The position numbers were made by a program, and so were the translations under genes. From the NCBI GenBank assembly GCA_023262065.1, contig JALRDW010000129.1:1-19787 (forward strand): 19,787 nucleotides of DNA, given 5' to 3'. The stretch comes from Acidimicrobiia bacterium (GTDB lineage: Bacteria > Actinomycetota > Acidimicrobiia > IMCC26256). Every line of letters begins with the position of its first letter. The stretch's first letter is position 1. The notes under the pieces were generated by a model. That model searched no databases. It was not told the DNA's origin and worked only from the letters and a program-made list of their open reading frames with translations. Shown in pieces: positions 7,215 through 14,633 of the stretch.

Positions 7215-8345
7215 TCAGACGCCGAGGATCCCGAGCGCGGACTCGATCGCCGGGGTCGGGTCGGAGCCGGGGCCCGCCCGCAGGAGGTCCTCCTCGAGCG
7301 GCTCGAGCACGGCGCGCACCGCGATGAGGCCCGCCGGTTCGGCCTCGACCCGGTCGCGCAGCCGACGGAACCGGGACGCGAGTTCCGGATCGGCGAGGAC
7401 CGGGGGCGGTGCGGCCGGGTCGATCGGGACGTAGACGGAGGCGCACGGGCTCCCGAGCGCGCACCAGACCCGGGGGCGGGCGCCGGGCTCGCGAGGGAGG
7501 TGGGCGACCATGGATGCGGTGGTGACGCTCACCTCGGCGAGGTGCATGCACACGCTGAGGTGCTCGAACCCGGGTCCGGGCCCGGGCGGAACGGGTGCGA
7601 TCGAACCGCCGCCCGACTGGGCCGCTCCGGCATGGTCGCGGAGCAGTGCGAAGAGTCGGCGTTCGTCGGGACCGCCGGGATCGTCGAGCACCCGGCGCGT
7701 CACGGCGAGGCGGACATCGGCGAGGCGGACGTCGGCCGCCGGCAGTCGCCACGTGTCGACATCGGTGCCGGGGTCGACGTCGCCCGAGGCACGGGTCCAC
7801 CCGGTCCGCATCGAGACGCGGTTCGAAAGGGCCGCGCCGCCCACGATCGGAGCGGCGGCCCAGGAGCGGCCGCAGGTCTCGACGTGCCACCCACCCCGGG
7901 CGTCGGCGATGAGGAACGAGGAGGCGTACGGCTCGTGGTGGTCGAACTCCCCGTTCCCGCCCTGCCCGTGCGCCTCGAGTGCATCGGTGAGTGCGGAGAG
8001 GGCCGTGTCGGCGTCCGTCCCGCGTTCGAGCGCGAGGCGGACGAGGTCCATGCCGAGCAGCGCCTCGGGTGCGCGGTGGATCGGATCCGTCGTCCAGACC
8101 TTCTCGTTGCCGATCGCCACGCCGTGCTCGTTGACCCCCATCTCCAGGCCCCGCAGCCAGGTCGGTCGGCATCCGAGGATCGCGGAGGCGCCCGGATCGG
8201 GCAGCGTCAGGTACTGGGTCCTCAGATCGCCGCCACCGGGACGGGCCGGCGTCGCCTCGACGACCTGGAGTTCGTGCGGGGAGCGGTCGGAGTTCTTGGC
8301 GAACCACGTGCCCGTCGCGTCCGCGACCGCGACGGTGTCACACAC
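7215..8345 (-). CDS. Secernin / peptidase C69-like Ntn hydrolase
   Basis: This 376-aa protein starts MCDTVAVADATG and continues with WFAKNSDRSPHE, the N-terminal pattern of secernin-type C69 proteins. In this pattern the initiator Met is removed to expose Cys2 as the N-terminal nucleophile. A second signature, RPTWLRGLEMGVNEHGVAIGNE (about residues 60-81), matches human secernin-1 (RPAWLWGAEMGANEHGV). No signal peptide is present, so the protein is cytoplasmic. The family is related to dipeptidases and other C-N hydrolases acting on amide bonds, but the substrate here is unknown. The start is GTG at 8345, fixed by the need for Cys at position 2. It begins 18 nt after the stop of the membrane-protein gene, consistent with co-transcription. 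Confidence 0.88.
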   Translation of the reverse strand: MCDTVAVADATGTWFAKNSDRSPHELQVVEATPARPGGGDLRTQYLTLPDPGASAILGCRPTWLRGLEMGVNEHGVAIGNEKVWTTDPIHRAPEALLGMDLVRLALERGTDADTALSALTDALEAHGQGGNGEFDHHEPYASSFLIADARGGWHVETCGRSWAAAPIVGGAALSNRVSMRTGWTRASGDVDPGTDVDTWRLPAADVRLADVRLAVTRRVLDDPGGPDERRLFALLRDHAGAAQSGGGSIAPVPPGPGPGFEHLSVCMHLAEVSVTTASMVAHLPREPGARPRVWCALGSPCASVYVPIDPAAPPPVLADPELASRFRRLRDRVEAEPAGLIAVRAVLEPLEEDLLRAGPGSDPTPAIESALGILGV

Positions 8346-8363
8346 GCGCGACGTTCCCCGTGG

Positions 8364-8714
8364 TCAGCGGAACCAGAGCCGCTGGTAGTCGCGACTCATG
8401 GGGTGGAGGAGCAGCCCGACGAGCAATGCGTCGAACATGAGGTTCATGATCTGTGGGAAGCCGAGCACCCGGAGGCCGTAGAACAGCAGGAGGAGGGCGA
8501 GTTGCATGGCGGCCGCCGCCACGGCGACCCAGTAACCCCACTTCTTCTCGTTGGCGATGCCCCAGCCGCCGGCGAGCAGTCCGACCGCGATCGCCATCAA
8601 CAGGGGAGCCCCGAGGCCGTAGAGCAGTCCGAACGCTCCGTCGAGGTACGACAGCATCGTGGCGCCGTACAGCGTCTGGGGTTGGTTCGGGTTGATCCAG
8701 CGGTAGCCGTTCAC
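8364..8714 (-). CDS. Small integral membrane protein (116 aa), unknown function
   Basis: I do not recognise a named family. A 27-residue N-terminal part is followed by three predicted membrane helices at about residues 28-50, 58-80 and 88-104, and a short charged tail (SRDYQRLWFR). The connecting loop NEKKWGYW is basic, as in small actinobacterial membrane proteins with an N-terminus of the type seen in DUF-type orphans. The chosen GTG start at 8714 lies 5 nt after the rlmN stop, so translation is probably coupled to rlmN; a Met at residue 20 is a possible alternative. The frame remains open upstream, antisense-free but overlapping rlmN, where it loses hydrophobic pattern. Its place between rlmN and a C69 hydrolase gives no clear functional clue. 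Confidence 0.72.
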   Translation of the reverse strand: MNGYRWINPNQPQTLYGATMLSYLDGAFGLLYGLGAPLLMAIAVGLLAGGWGIANEKKWGYWVAVAAAAMQLALLLLFYGLRVLGFPQIMNLMFDALLVGLLLHPMSRDYQRLWFR

Positions 8715-8719
8715 GTCGG

Positions 8720-9769
8720 TCAGTCTGCCGTGCCGGCCCGACCGAGGGCGACCCGGGACCGCAGCTGACCGCAGGCGCCGTCGATGTCGGTGCCCCGGTT
8801 GCGGCGCACCGTGGCGGCGATCCCGCGGGTGCGCAGCCGGGCGGCGAAGTCCAGGACCCGGACCCGTTCGCTGCCCCGGGTCGGGAACCCCGCCGTGGGG
8901 TTGAGCGGGATGAGGTTCACGTGGGTGAAGTGCGGCCCCAGCGGCGTGAGGAGGTCGGCGAGCGCATCGGCGTGGGCGTCGGTGTCGTTGACGTCCGCGA
9001 TGCAGGCGTACTCGAAGGTGACGCGTCGACCGTGACTGCCGGCGACCTCGCGGGCGGCCCGGAGCACCTCGCGGATCGGGTACCGATCGTTGAGCGGGAC
9101 GAGCGCGGAGCGTCCCGGGTCGTCCGGCGCGTGGAGCGACACGGCGAGCGTCACCGGGAGACGTTCCGCGGCGAGCCGCCGCATCCCGGGCACGACCCCC
9201 ACCGTTGAGATCGTGATCTGCCGGGCGGAGATGCCGAGATCGCCATGGATGCGCTCCACCGCGGCCCACACCTCGTCGTAGTTCGCGAGTGGTTCGCCCA
9301 TACCCATGAACACGACGTTGGACACGCGTCGGCTCGACGCGTGCGCGGCCCGTACCACCTGCTCGACGATCTCGCCGCGGTCGAGGTGGCGCTCGAAGCC
9401 CGCCTGTCCGGTGGCGCAGAACGTGCAGGCCATCGCACACCCGGCCTGGGACGACACGCAGACCGTGGCCCGGTCGGGGTACTCCATGAGGACGGTCTCG
9501 ATCTGCGCGCCGTCCCGTGCCGCCCGCCAGAGCCACTTCACCGTGCGGTCGTCGGTGCTGCGCGATTCGACCGCGAGGTCGAGTGCGGTGGGCAGCGCCT
9601 CGTCGAGGTGGCGACGCAGGTCCGCCGGCAGGGCGGTCGCCGCGTCGAGGGGGATGCGTTGGGTCCAGAGCGCCTCGTGGATCTGGCGGCCCCGGTACGT
9701 CGGGAGGCCGAGGTCGGCGACGAGCTCGGCGAGGTCCGCCGCCGTCGCGGCGTACCGGGATGTGGTCAC
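8720..9769 (-). CDS. rlmN: Dual-specificity 23S rRNA A2503 / tRNA A37 C2-methyltransferase RlmN
   Basis: RlmN is a radical-SAM enzyme that methylates C2 of A2503 in 23S rRNA and of A37 in some tRNAs. The 349-aa product shows the [4Fe-4S]/SAM motif C111-x3-C115-x2-C118 (CAMACTFC). It is preceded by Cys104 in TVCVSSQAG and followed near the C-terminus by Cys333 in GACGQL. These correspond to the two extra conserved cysteines of E. coli RlmN (C118 and C355), one of which carries the methyl. NVVFMGMGEPLANY and NLIPLNP are further family blocks. The start is GTG at 9769, which overlaps the mshD stop as GTGA and begins the typical N-terminal domain; the frame is open further upstream but inside mshD. 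Translation is probably coupled to mshD. Confidence 0.95.
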   Translation of the reverse strand: MTTSRYAATAADLAELVADLGLPTYRGRQIHEALWTQRIPLDAATALPADLRRHLDEALPTALDLAVESRSTDDRTVKWLWRAARDGAQIETVLMEYPDRATVCVSSQAGCAMACTFCATGQAGFERHLDRGEIVEQVVRAAHASSRRVSNVVFMGMGEPLANYDEVWAAVERIHGDLGISARQITISTVGVVPGMRRLAAERLPVTLAVSLHAPDDPGRSALVPLNDRYPIREVLRAAREVAGSHGRRVTFEYACIADVNDTDAHADALADLLTPLGPHFTHVNLIPLNPTAGFPTRGSERVRVLDFAARLRTRGIAATVRRNRGTDIDGACGQLRSRVALGRAGTAD

Positions 9770-10644
9770 CGTGCGACCTCGAAGGCGTGGTCCTCCCGGA
9801 CCGCTCGGAACCCCAGTCGGTCGTAGAGGCCGACGGCCGCAGCGTTCACCGCGTCCACGTAGAGCATCCCGATGACGGCATCGCATCGATGGGCGAGGTG
9901 GTCGAGGCCCTCGGCGACGATCGCCGGACCCAGGCCGATGCCCTGCGCGCTCGGATCGACGCCGACCACGTAGATCTCGCCGATGGGCGGACGTCCGGGA
10001 TCGTCCGTCCGCTTCGTCCAGCACGATGCGACGATCCGACCGTCGAGGCGGGCGATCCGCAGATCCTCGGGTCGGAACCAGTCCTCGGCGCGGCGGGCCG
10101 CGAAGGTCTCCTCATCCCATCCCCCCTGCTCGGGGTGCTCGACGAAGGCCCGATTGTTGACGTGCAACCACGCCGCGGTGTCGGAGTCCGCGTCGAACGC
10201 GTCGATCGTCACCCCGGGCGGCAGTGGGCGGGGTTCGATCGGGAGACCGACCTCGAGGCGCAGCAGGCAACGGGATCGGACCAGTCCCGCGTCGTGGATC
10301 GCGCGGACCACCTCGGCGCGGTCGGGCCGATCGGCACCGGTGAGCCAGATCGTCACCGCGCCGTCGCCGCGCTCCTCGATCGCGGCGAGCGTCGCCCCGA
10401 TGGCCGGACCGACCGATCCGCCGGGGATGACCCCGACCGTCCACCGCGCCCGGTTCCGCATCGCGTGCAGGACCGTGTCACCGTCGACCACGACGAAGGA
10501 GTCCGGCCCGGGTGCCTCGAGATCGCGCCAGGTCGCCTCGCCGAGGGGCCCGACGCCTGAGTCGCGGTGCACCTCGGCGGCCCGGGTGCGGACCCGCTCG
10601 CGCACGGCGGCGTCGATCGTCCGTGCGGCGATGGGGGAGTCCAC
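9766..10644 (-). CDS. mshD: Mycothiol synthase (mycothiol acetyltransferase)
   Basis: MshD performs the last step of mycothiol synthesis, acetylating desacetylmycothiol (Cys-GlcN-Ins) with acetyl-CoA. The 292-aa length and two tandem GNAT domains fit the family. The N-terminal domain (1-135) is degenerate. The C-terminal domain carries NNRAF..HPEQGGW (163-176), the acetyl-CoA loop VDPSAQGIGLG (229-239) and NAAAVGLYDRLGF (267-279), all characteristic of MshD. The start is GTG at 10644, 6 nt downstream of a TACCCT box, consistent with a leaderless transcript; the frame is open further upstream but runs into the divergent nth gene. It leads the six-gene minus-strand run and overlaps rlmN by 4 nt. 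Its presence implies a mycothiol-making actinobacterium. Confidence 0.93.
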   Translation of the reverse strand: MDSPIAARTIDAAVRERVRTRAAEVHRDSGVGPLGEATWRDLEAPGPDSFVVVDGDTVLHAMRNRARWTVGVIPGGSVGPAIGATLAAIEERGDGAVTIWLTGADRPDRAEVVRAIHDAGLVRSRCLLRLEVGLPIEPRPLPPGVTIDAFDADSDTAAWLHVNNRAFVEHPEQGGWDEETFAARRAEDWFRPEDLRIARLDGRIVASCWTKRTDDPGRPPIGEIYVVGVDPSAQGIGLGPAIVAEGLDHLAHRCDAVIGMLYVDAVNAAAVGLYDRLGFRAVREDHAFEVAR

Positions 10645-10650
10645 GGGCCG

Positions 10651-10660
10651 AGGGTACCCT
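10651..10660. promoter_or_regulatory. Palindromic shared -10 box for divergent mshD and nth
   Basis: AGGGTACCCT is a perfect 10-bp palindrome, so TACCCT reads identically on both strands. On + it is followed by 6 nt and the nth ATG (10667); on - it is followed by 6 nt and the mshD GTG (10644). The arrangement is fully symmetrical and would give leaderless mRNAs in both directions from one overlapping site. The promoter function is inferred from spacing and the TANNNT pattern. Confidence 0.5.
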
Positions 10661-10666
10661 GCGCCC

Positions 10667-11371
10667 ATGGCCCTGCCCCGCGGCGCGAAGGCGCGAGCCG
10701 CCATCGTGATCGATCGTCTCGCCGAGTTGTACCCGGGGGCGGAGTGCGAGCTCGCCCACGGCTCGCCGTTCCAACTCCTCGCCGCCACGATCCTCTCGGC
10801 CCAGTGCACCGACGAGATGGTGAACGCCGTCACTCCGGCGCTCTTCGCGCGCTACCCCGACGCCGCGGCGCTCGCGGTCGCCGACCCGGAGGACGTGGAG
10901 CGGCTCGTGCACTCGACCGGGTTCTTCCGGCAGAAGGCCAAGAACCTGATCGGGATGGCGCGCATCGTCACGGAACGGTTCGGCGGCGAGGTGCCGACGG
11001 ACCTCGACGACCTCGTCCGCCTCCCGGGGGTCGGGCGCAAGACCGGCAACGTGCTGCGCAGCGTCGCCTTCGACCTCCCGGGACTCCCGGTCGACACGCA
11101 CGTCGGCCGGCTGTCGAGGCGCCTCGACCTCACGCGGGAGGAGGACCCGGTGCGGGTCGAGCTCGAGCTCAACCGCCTCGTCCCGCCGGCCGAGCGCGGC
11201 CGGTTCTCGCTGCGCCTGATCCTCCACGGCCGGCGCGTCTGCAGCGCCCGCCGTCCCGAGTGCGCGTCCTGTGCGCTCGCCGACCTGTGTCCGGCCGTGG
11301 GCACCGGCGTGCCACGCGGCGGCGGTTCGGGTGCTCCGGGGCGCGCCGGTGCCCGCAGCGCGCGTCGCTGA
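10667..11371 (+). CDS. nth: Endonuclease III (DNA glycosylase/AP lyase)
   Basis: Nth excises oxidised pyrimidines and cleaves the resulting abasic site in base-excision repair. The 234-aa protein shows the helix-hairpin-helix LPGVGRKTGNV with catalytic Lys125, and the catalytic Asp143 in VDTHVGRLSRRL. The C-terminal [4Fe-4S] cluster motif C192-x6-C199-x2-C202-x5-C208 is present. SPFQLLAATILSAQCTD is the typical N-terminal block. The last ~20 residues are a Gly/Ala/Arg tail with no recognised role. The start is ATG at 10667, 6 nt after the shared palindromic -10 box. No Shine-Dalgarno is possible in that space, so a leaderless transcript is likely. It ends 18 nt from the stop of the opposing 68-aa gene. 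Confidence 0.96.
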   Translation: MALPRGAKARAAIVIDRLAELYPGAECELAHGSPFQLLAATILSAQCTDEMVNAVTPALFARYPDAAALAVADPEDVERLVHSTGFFRQKAKNLIGMARIVTERFGGEVPTDLDDLVRLPGVGRKTGNVLRSVAFDLPGLPVDTHVGRLSRRLDLTREEDPVRVELELNRLVPPAERGRFSLRLILHGRRVCSARRPECASCALADLCPAVGTGVPRGGGSGAPGRAGARSARR

Positions 11372-11389
11372 TGGCGGGTCGTCCGGGGG

Positions 11390-11596
11390 TCAGGGCATCG
11401 ATCCCAACGTCCCGAGCGCTCGTTCGACCGCCCGTCGGGCGGTGAGCATCGCGCGCTCCGCGCCGTCGAGATCCGCGGCGACCGCGGAGTCCTCGCTCTC
11501 CCGGTAGCGATCGGAGATCGCCACGATCCGGGTCACGAGGTCGTCGAGCACGCTGCGCAGCATCGTCAGTTCTGCGTGGTCCGAGGTGCTGGTCAT
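11390..11596 (-). CDS. Small helical hypothetical protein (68 aa)
   Basis: I do not recognise this protein. It is 68 residues and predicted to be almost entirely helical. Regularly spaced Leu/Val/Ile/Ala residues run through LTMLRSVLDDLVTRIVAISDRY and then AERAMLTARRAVERALGTL, suggesting a two-helix hairpin or coiled coil. There is no membrane segment, signal peptide or Cys. The start is ATG at 11596, because a TAGGGT box lies 8 nt upstream; the frame is open further upstream but there it is antisense to hisD. It is divergent from hisD with only 78 nt between the two starts, and convergent with nth. Function is unknown; a regulatory role towards the his operon is conceivable only from position. 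Confidence 0.65.
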   Translation of the reverse strand: MTSTSDHAELTMLRSVLDDLVTRIVAISDRYRESEDSAVAADLDGAERAMLTARRAVERALGTLGSMP

Positions 11597-11604
11597 CGCC
11601 GGGG

Positions 11605-11610
11605 ACCCTA
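11605..11610 (-). promoter_or_regulatory. -10 box of the 68-aa gene, leaderless
   Basis: On the minus strand TAGGGT lies 8 nt before the ATG at 11596, the same hexamer as before the DUF255 gene. Confidence 0.45.
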
Positions 11611-11660
11611 CGACCTCCCCCGATCGGCGCAACCCTCCGGGGGGACCGCCGGGTGGCGGG

Positions 11661-11666
11661 TACGAT
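11661..11666 (+). promoter_or_regulatory. -10 box of the his operon, leaderless hisD
   Basis: TACGAT is followed by 8 nt and the hisD ATG at 11675. Transcription would start at or one to two bases before the ATG. That leaves no room for a T-box, an attenuator or a leader peptide in front of this his operon. Confidence 0.5.
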
Positions 11667-11674
11667 CTGCGGCC

Positions 11675-12964
11675 ATGCTGCGTCGGGTCGATCTCCGTGA
11701 TGAGCAGGCCGATGCGACGGTCGTGCTCGGCGCGAGCGGGTCGGCCGGACCCGATGCCGCACTCGACACCGTCCGGGCGATCATCGCCGACGTGCGGGAG
11801 CGGGGCGACGAGGCGCTGCGCGACACGACAGCGCACTTCGACGGCGTGCACCTCGATGCGATCCGGGTCGACCCGGAACGGGTCGCCGCTGCGTGGGCGG
11901 GCGCGCCCCCGGAACTCCGGGCGGCACTCGAGTTCGCCGCCGGACGCATCCGCGCCTACCACGAGGCCCAGCGTGACGCCGCGGCGGAACCGGGCTGGGG
12001 GGCCGACGGCATCGCCGTGACCGAACTCGTGCGTCCCGTCGGACGGGCCGGGCTGTACGTGCCCGGAGGTCGCGCGGCCTATCCGTCGACCGTGCTCATG
12101 ACCGCGATCCCGGCCCGCGTCGCGGGGGTCGGCGAACTCGCACTGTGCGTCCCGCCGGGTCCGGACGGATACCCGCCGGACTCAACCCTCGCCGCCGCTC
12201 ACCTCGCCGGGGTCGACGAGGTCCACCGGATCGGGGGTGCCCAGGCCATCGCCGCGCTGGCGTACGGCACCGCGACCATCCGTCCGGTCGACGTGATCGT
12301 GGGCCCGGGGAACCGGTACGTGAGCCTCGCGAAGGGCGAGGTGTCGGGCGACGTCGGCATCGACTCGCTGGCCGGCCCCTCGGAGCTCGTCGTGATCGCG
12401 GACTCGTCGACGCCCCCCGAGCACGTGGCCCTCGATCTCATGGCGCAGGCCGAGCACGGCCCGGACGGCACCGCGGTGGTCATCGCGTGGGACCCGGCGG
12501 TGCTCGACGCCGTCGATACGGCACTCGGCGAGCTGGTGGCCGCCGCGCCGCGCCGCGCCGAGATCGAGTCGAACTTCGCGGGCGGCGGGGTGTCGGTCCT
12601 CGTGCGCGACGGGGCCCAAGCGGTCGCGGTGTCGAACCTGGTCGCCCCGGAGCACCTCGAACTCGCCGTGGCGGATCCCGATGCGCTCCTCGAGCGGGTC
12701 GAGTGCGCGGGCGCCGTGTTCTGCGGCCCGTGGGCCCCGGCGGTGATCGGCGACTACGTGGCGGGGCCGAACCATGTGCTGCCGACGGGCCGCAGCGCCC
12801 GCTTCGCGAGCGCGCTGCGCGTCGACACGTTCCGCAAGCACATCCACGTGGTGCGCATGGACCGGCCCGCCCTCGAAGGGGTCGCGCCGCACGTGGCCGT
12901 GCTCACGGCCGTCGAGGGACTGGCCTCCCACGGCGAGGCGGTCGCCCGCCGGGTGCGACCGTGA
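11675..12964 (+). CDS. hisD: Histidinol dehydrogenase
   Basis: HisD catalyses the last two NAD-dependent oxidations from L-histidinol to L-histidine. The 429-aa length is normal. The zinc ligands are recognisable as Gln258 and His261 (MAQAEHGPDG), Asp360 (IGDYVAGPNH) and His419 (GLASHGEA). The general-base pair Glu326-His327 is in APEHLEL; these positions nearly coincide with E. coli HisD numbering. The block GRAGLYVPGGRAAYPSTVLM and the signature ending GPSELVVIAD are also present. The start is ATG at 11675, 8 nt after a TACGAT -10 box. It is first in the operon and overlaps hisC through GTGA, so translation is probably coupled. Confidence 0.97.
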   Translation: MLRRVDLRDEQADATVVLGASGSAGPDAALDTVRAIIADVRERGDEALRDTTAHFDGVHLDAIRVDPERVAAAWAGAPPELRAALEFAAGRIRAYHEAQRDAAAEPGWGADGIAVTELVRPVGRAGLYVPGGRAAYPSTVLMTAIPARVAGVGELALCVPPGPDGYPPDSTLAAAHLAGVDEVHRIGGAQAIAALAYGTATIRPVDVIVGPGNRYVSLAKGEVSGDVGIDSLAGPSELVVIADSSTPPEHVALDLMAQAEHGPDGTAVVIAWDPAVLDAVDTALGELVAAAPRRAEIESNFAGGGVSVLVRDGAQAVAVSNLVAPEHLELAVADPDALLERVECAGAVFCGPWAPAVIGDYVAGPNHVLPTGRSARFASALRVDTFRKHIHVVRMDRPALEGVAPHVAVLTAVEGLASHGEAVARRVRP

Positions 12965-14052
12965 GCCGACCGACGCCCCGCGACGACCTGCGCGCGCTCG
13001 AGGGGTACCACTCGCCCCAACTCGACGTCGACGTCCGACTCAACACGAACGAGAGTCCGCTCCCGCCGCCGCCGGCGTTCCTGGACGCCTGGGTCGATGC
13101 GTTGCGGGCGACACCGCTCCACCGGTATCCGGACCGGGCCGCGACCGGGCTGCGGCGAGCCCTCGGTGCGTCGTTGGGTCAGCCGGCCGAGCGCGTGTTC
13201 TGCGCCAACGGCTCCAACGAGGTGCTCCAGACGCTGATGCTCACCTACGGCGGGCCGGAGCGGTGCGCGCTCGTCGTCGAGCCGACCTATGCGCTCCACT
13301 CCCACATCGCACGCATCACCGGCACGCCGGTGGTCGCGATCCCGCGTCGTGCGGACTTCACGGTCGATCCGGTGGCCCTGGGGGCGGCGATCCGCGACCA
13401 CGATCCGGCTCTCGTGTTCCTGTGCAGCCCGAACAACCCGACGGGCACGGTCGATGGGCCCGAGGTCCTCGGTGCGGCGATCGATGCGGCCCGGGGTCTC
13501 GTGGTCGTCGACGAGGCCTACGGCGAGTTCGCCGAGCGCAGCGCGATCGATGTCGTCGACGAGCAGCGAGCACTCGTGGTCGTGCGCACGTACTCGAAGG
13601 TCTGGTCGATGGCGGCGCTCCGACTCGGGTACTGCGTGGCCCCGACGTGGGTCGTCGAGGAACTCGACAAGGTGGTGCTGCCGTACCACCTCGCCGCTGC
13701 GACCCAGACGGCCGGGACCGTGGCGCTCCGGTTCCGTGAGGAGATGGCCGCCCGGGTCCGGGAACTCGTCGCCGAACGTGAGCACCTGCTCGCCGGTCTC
13801 GATCGGCTGGACGGGGTCGAGCCGCTCCCGTCGGGGGCGAACTTCGTGCTGTTCCGGGTCGGTGCGGCCGGTGACCGGGTGGCGGCCCGAACGGTGTGGG
13901 AGCGGCTCGTCGCCCGGCGGGTCCTGGTGCGGGACTTCTCCGCATGGCCGGGGGTCGAGGGTTGCCTCCGGGTCACGGTCGGGACGCGGGGCGAGAACGA
14001 CGCATTCCTCTCCGCCCTCGAGGCCGCGGTGCGCGAGAGTGGCGCCCCATGA
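12961..14052 (+). CDS. hisC: Histidinol-phosphate aminotransferase
   Basis: HisC transfers an amino group from glutamate to imidazole-acetol phosphate, giving histidinol phosphate. The product is a 363-aa fold-type I PLP enzyme. LNTNESPLPPP and the NGSNEVL phosphate-binding region are present. SPNNPTGT (Asn159), Asp184 in VVVDEAYGEF and the Schiff-base Lys213 in TYSKVWSMAALRLGY are the cofactor-binding residues. RVTVGTRGEND near the end contains the substrate-carboxylate Arg. The start GTG at 12961 overlaps the hisD TGA in a GTGA junction. The frame is open upstream inside hisD, but without HisC sequence. Its genetic context makes HisC more likely than a broad-specificity aromatic aminotransferase, although dual use is common in this family. 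Confidence 0.96.
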   Translation: MSRPTPRDDLRALEGYHSPQLDVDVRLNTNESPLPPPPAFLDAWVDALRATPLHRYPDRAATGLRRALGASLGQPAERVFCANGSNEVLQTLMLTYGGPERCALVVEPTYALHSHIARITGTPVVAIPRRADFTVDPVALGAAIRDHDPALVFLCSPNNPTGTVDGPEVLGAAIDAARGLVVVDEAYGEFAERSAIDVVDEQRALVVVRTYSKVWSMAALRLGYCVAPTWVVEELDKVVLPYHLAAATQTAGTVALRFREEMAARVRELVAEREHLLAGLDRLDGVEPLPSGANFVLFRVGAAGDRVAARTVWERLVARRVLVRDFSAWPGVEGCLRVTVGTRGENDAFLSALEAAVRESGAP

Positions 14053-14633
14053 CGACCCGACGCGCCACCCGTCACCGTGAGACCGCCGAGACCACGATCG
14101 ACCTCGACCTCCGGGTCGATGGATCCGGCGCGGCCTCGGCGGAGACGGGCATCCCGTTCTTCGACCACATGCTCGCCCAACTCGGGAAGCACGGCGGGTT
14201 CGATCTGACGATCCGCTGCGTCGGTGACCTCGAGGTCGACACCCACCACACGATCGAGGACGTCGGCATCGTGCTCGGCGAGGCGTTGAAGGAGGCCCTC
14301 GGGGACAAGGTGGGCGTGCGCCGGTTCGCCGACGCCCTCGTCCCGCTGGACGAGGCGCTCGTGCAGGTCGCGCTCGACCTCTCGGGTCGGCCGTTCATCG
14401 CGTACGACCTCGACCCCGTCGCGGAGTGGATCGGTACCTTCGACCCCCAACTGGCCGAGGAGTTCTGGCGAGCGTTCGCGTTCGGGGCCGGCATCACGTT
14501 GCACATCCGGTCCCTCGCGGGCCGCAACGGGCACCACGTCATCGAGGCCTCGTTCAAGGCGGTGGCGCGGGCACTCCGCGACGCCGTGCGGATCGAGGGC
14601 ACCGGTGTCCCGTCGACCAAGGGGCGGTTGTAG
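14049..14633 (+). CDS. hisB: Imidazoleglycerol-phosphate dehydratase
   Basis: HisB dehydrates imidazole glycerol phosphate to imidazole-acetol phosphate. This is the monofunctional form (194 aa), without the histidinol-phosphatase domain of enterobacterial HisB. Manganese-binding motifs are FFDHMLAQLGKHG (from residue 37), DTHHTIEDVG (64-73) and GRNGHHVIEASFKA (158-171). The start ATG at 14049 overlaps the hisC stop as ATGA. The gene ends with TAG at 14631-14633, and that stop overlaps the apparent first codon of hisA. Because HisB lacks a phosphatase domain, a separate histidinol-phosphate phosphatase must be encoded elsewhere. Confidence 0.97.
   Translation: MTTRRATRHRETAETTIDLDLRVDGSGAASAETGIPFFDHMLAQLGKHGGFDLTIRCVGDLEVDTHHTIEDVGIVLGEALKEALGDKVGVRRFADALVPLDEALVQVALDLSGRPFIAYDLDPVAEWIGTFDPQLAEEFWRAFAFGAGITLHIRSLAGRNGHHVIEASFKAVARALRDAVRIEGTGVPSTKGRL

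Noticed and set aside
7500..8768. 422-codon open frame on + antisense to the C69 and membrane-protein genes
   Set aside because: It shows no motif and crosses two minus-strand genes; it is a composition artefact.
11597..11674. T-box, his leader peptide or attenuator before hisD
   Set aside because: The 78-nt gap has no His-codon run or terminator hairpin with T-tract, and the -10 box is only 8 nt before the ATG.
12145..12960. Extension of the hisC frame into hisD
   Set aside because: The translation is Arg/Gly-rich and overlaps hisD throughout. HisC homology begins at the GTG at 12961, which forms a GTGA junction.
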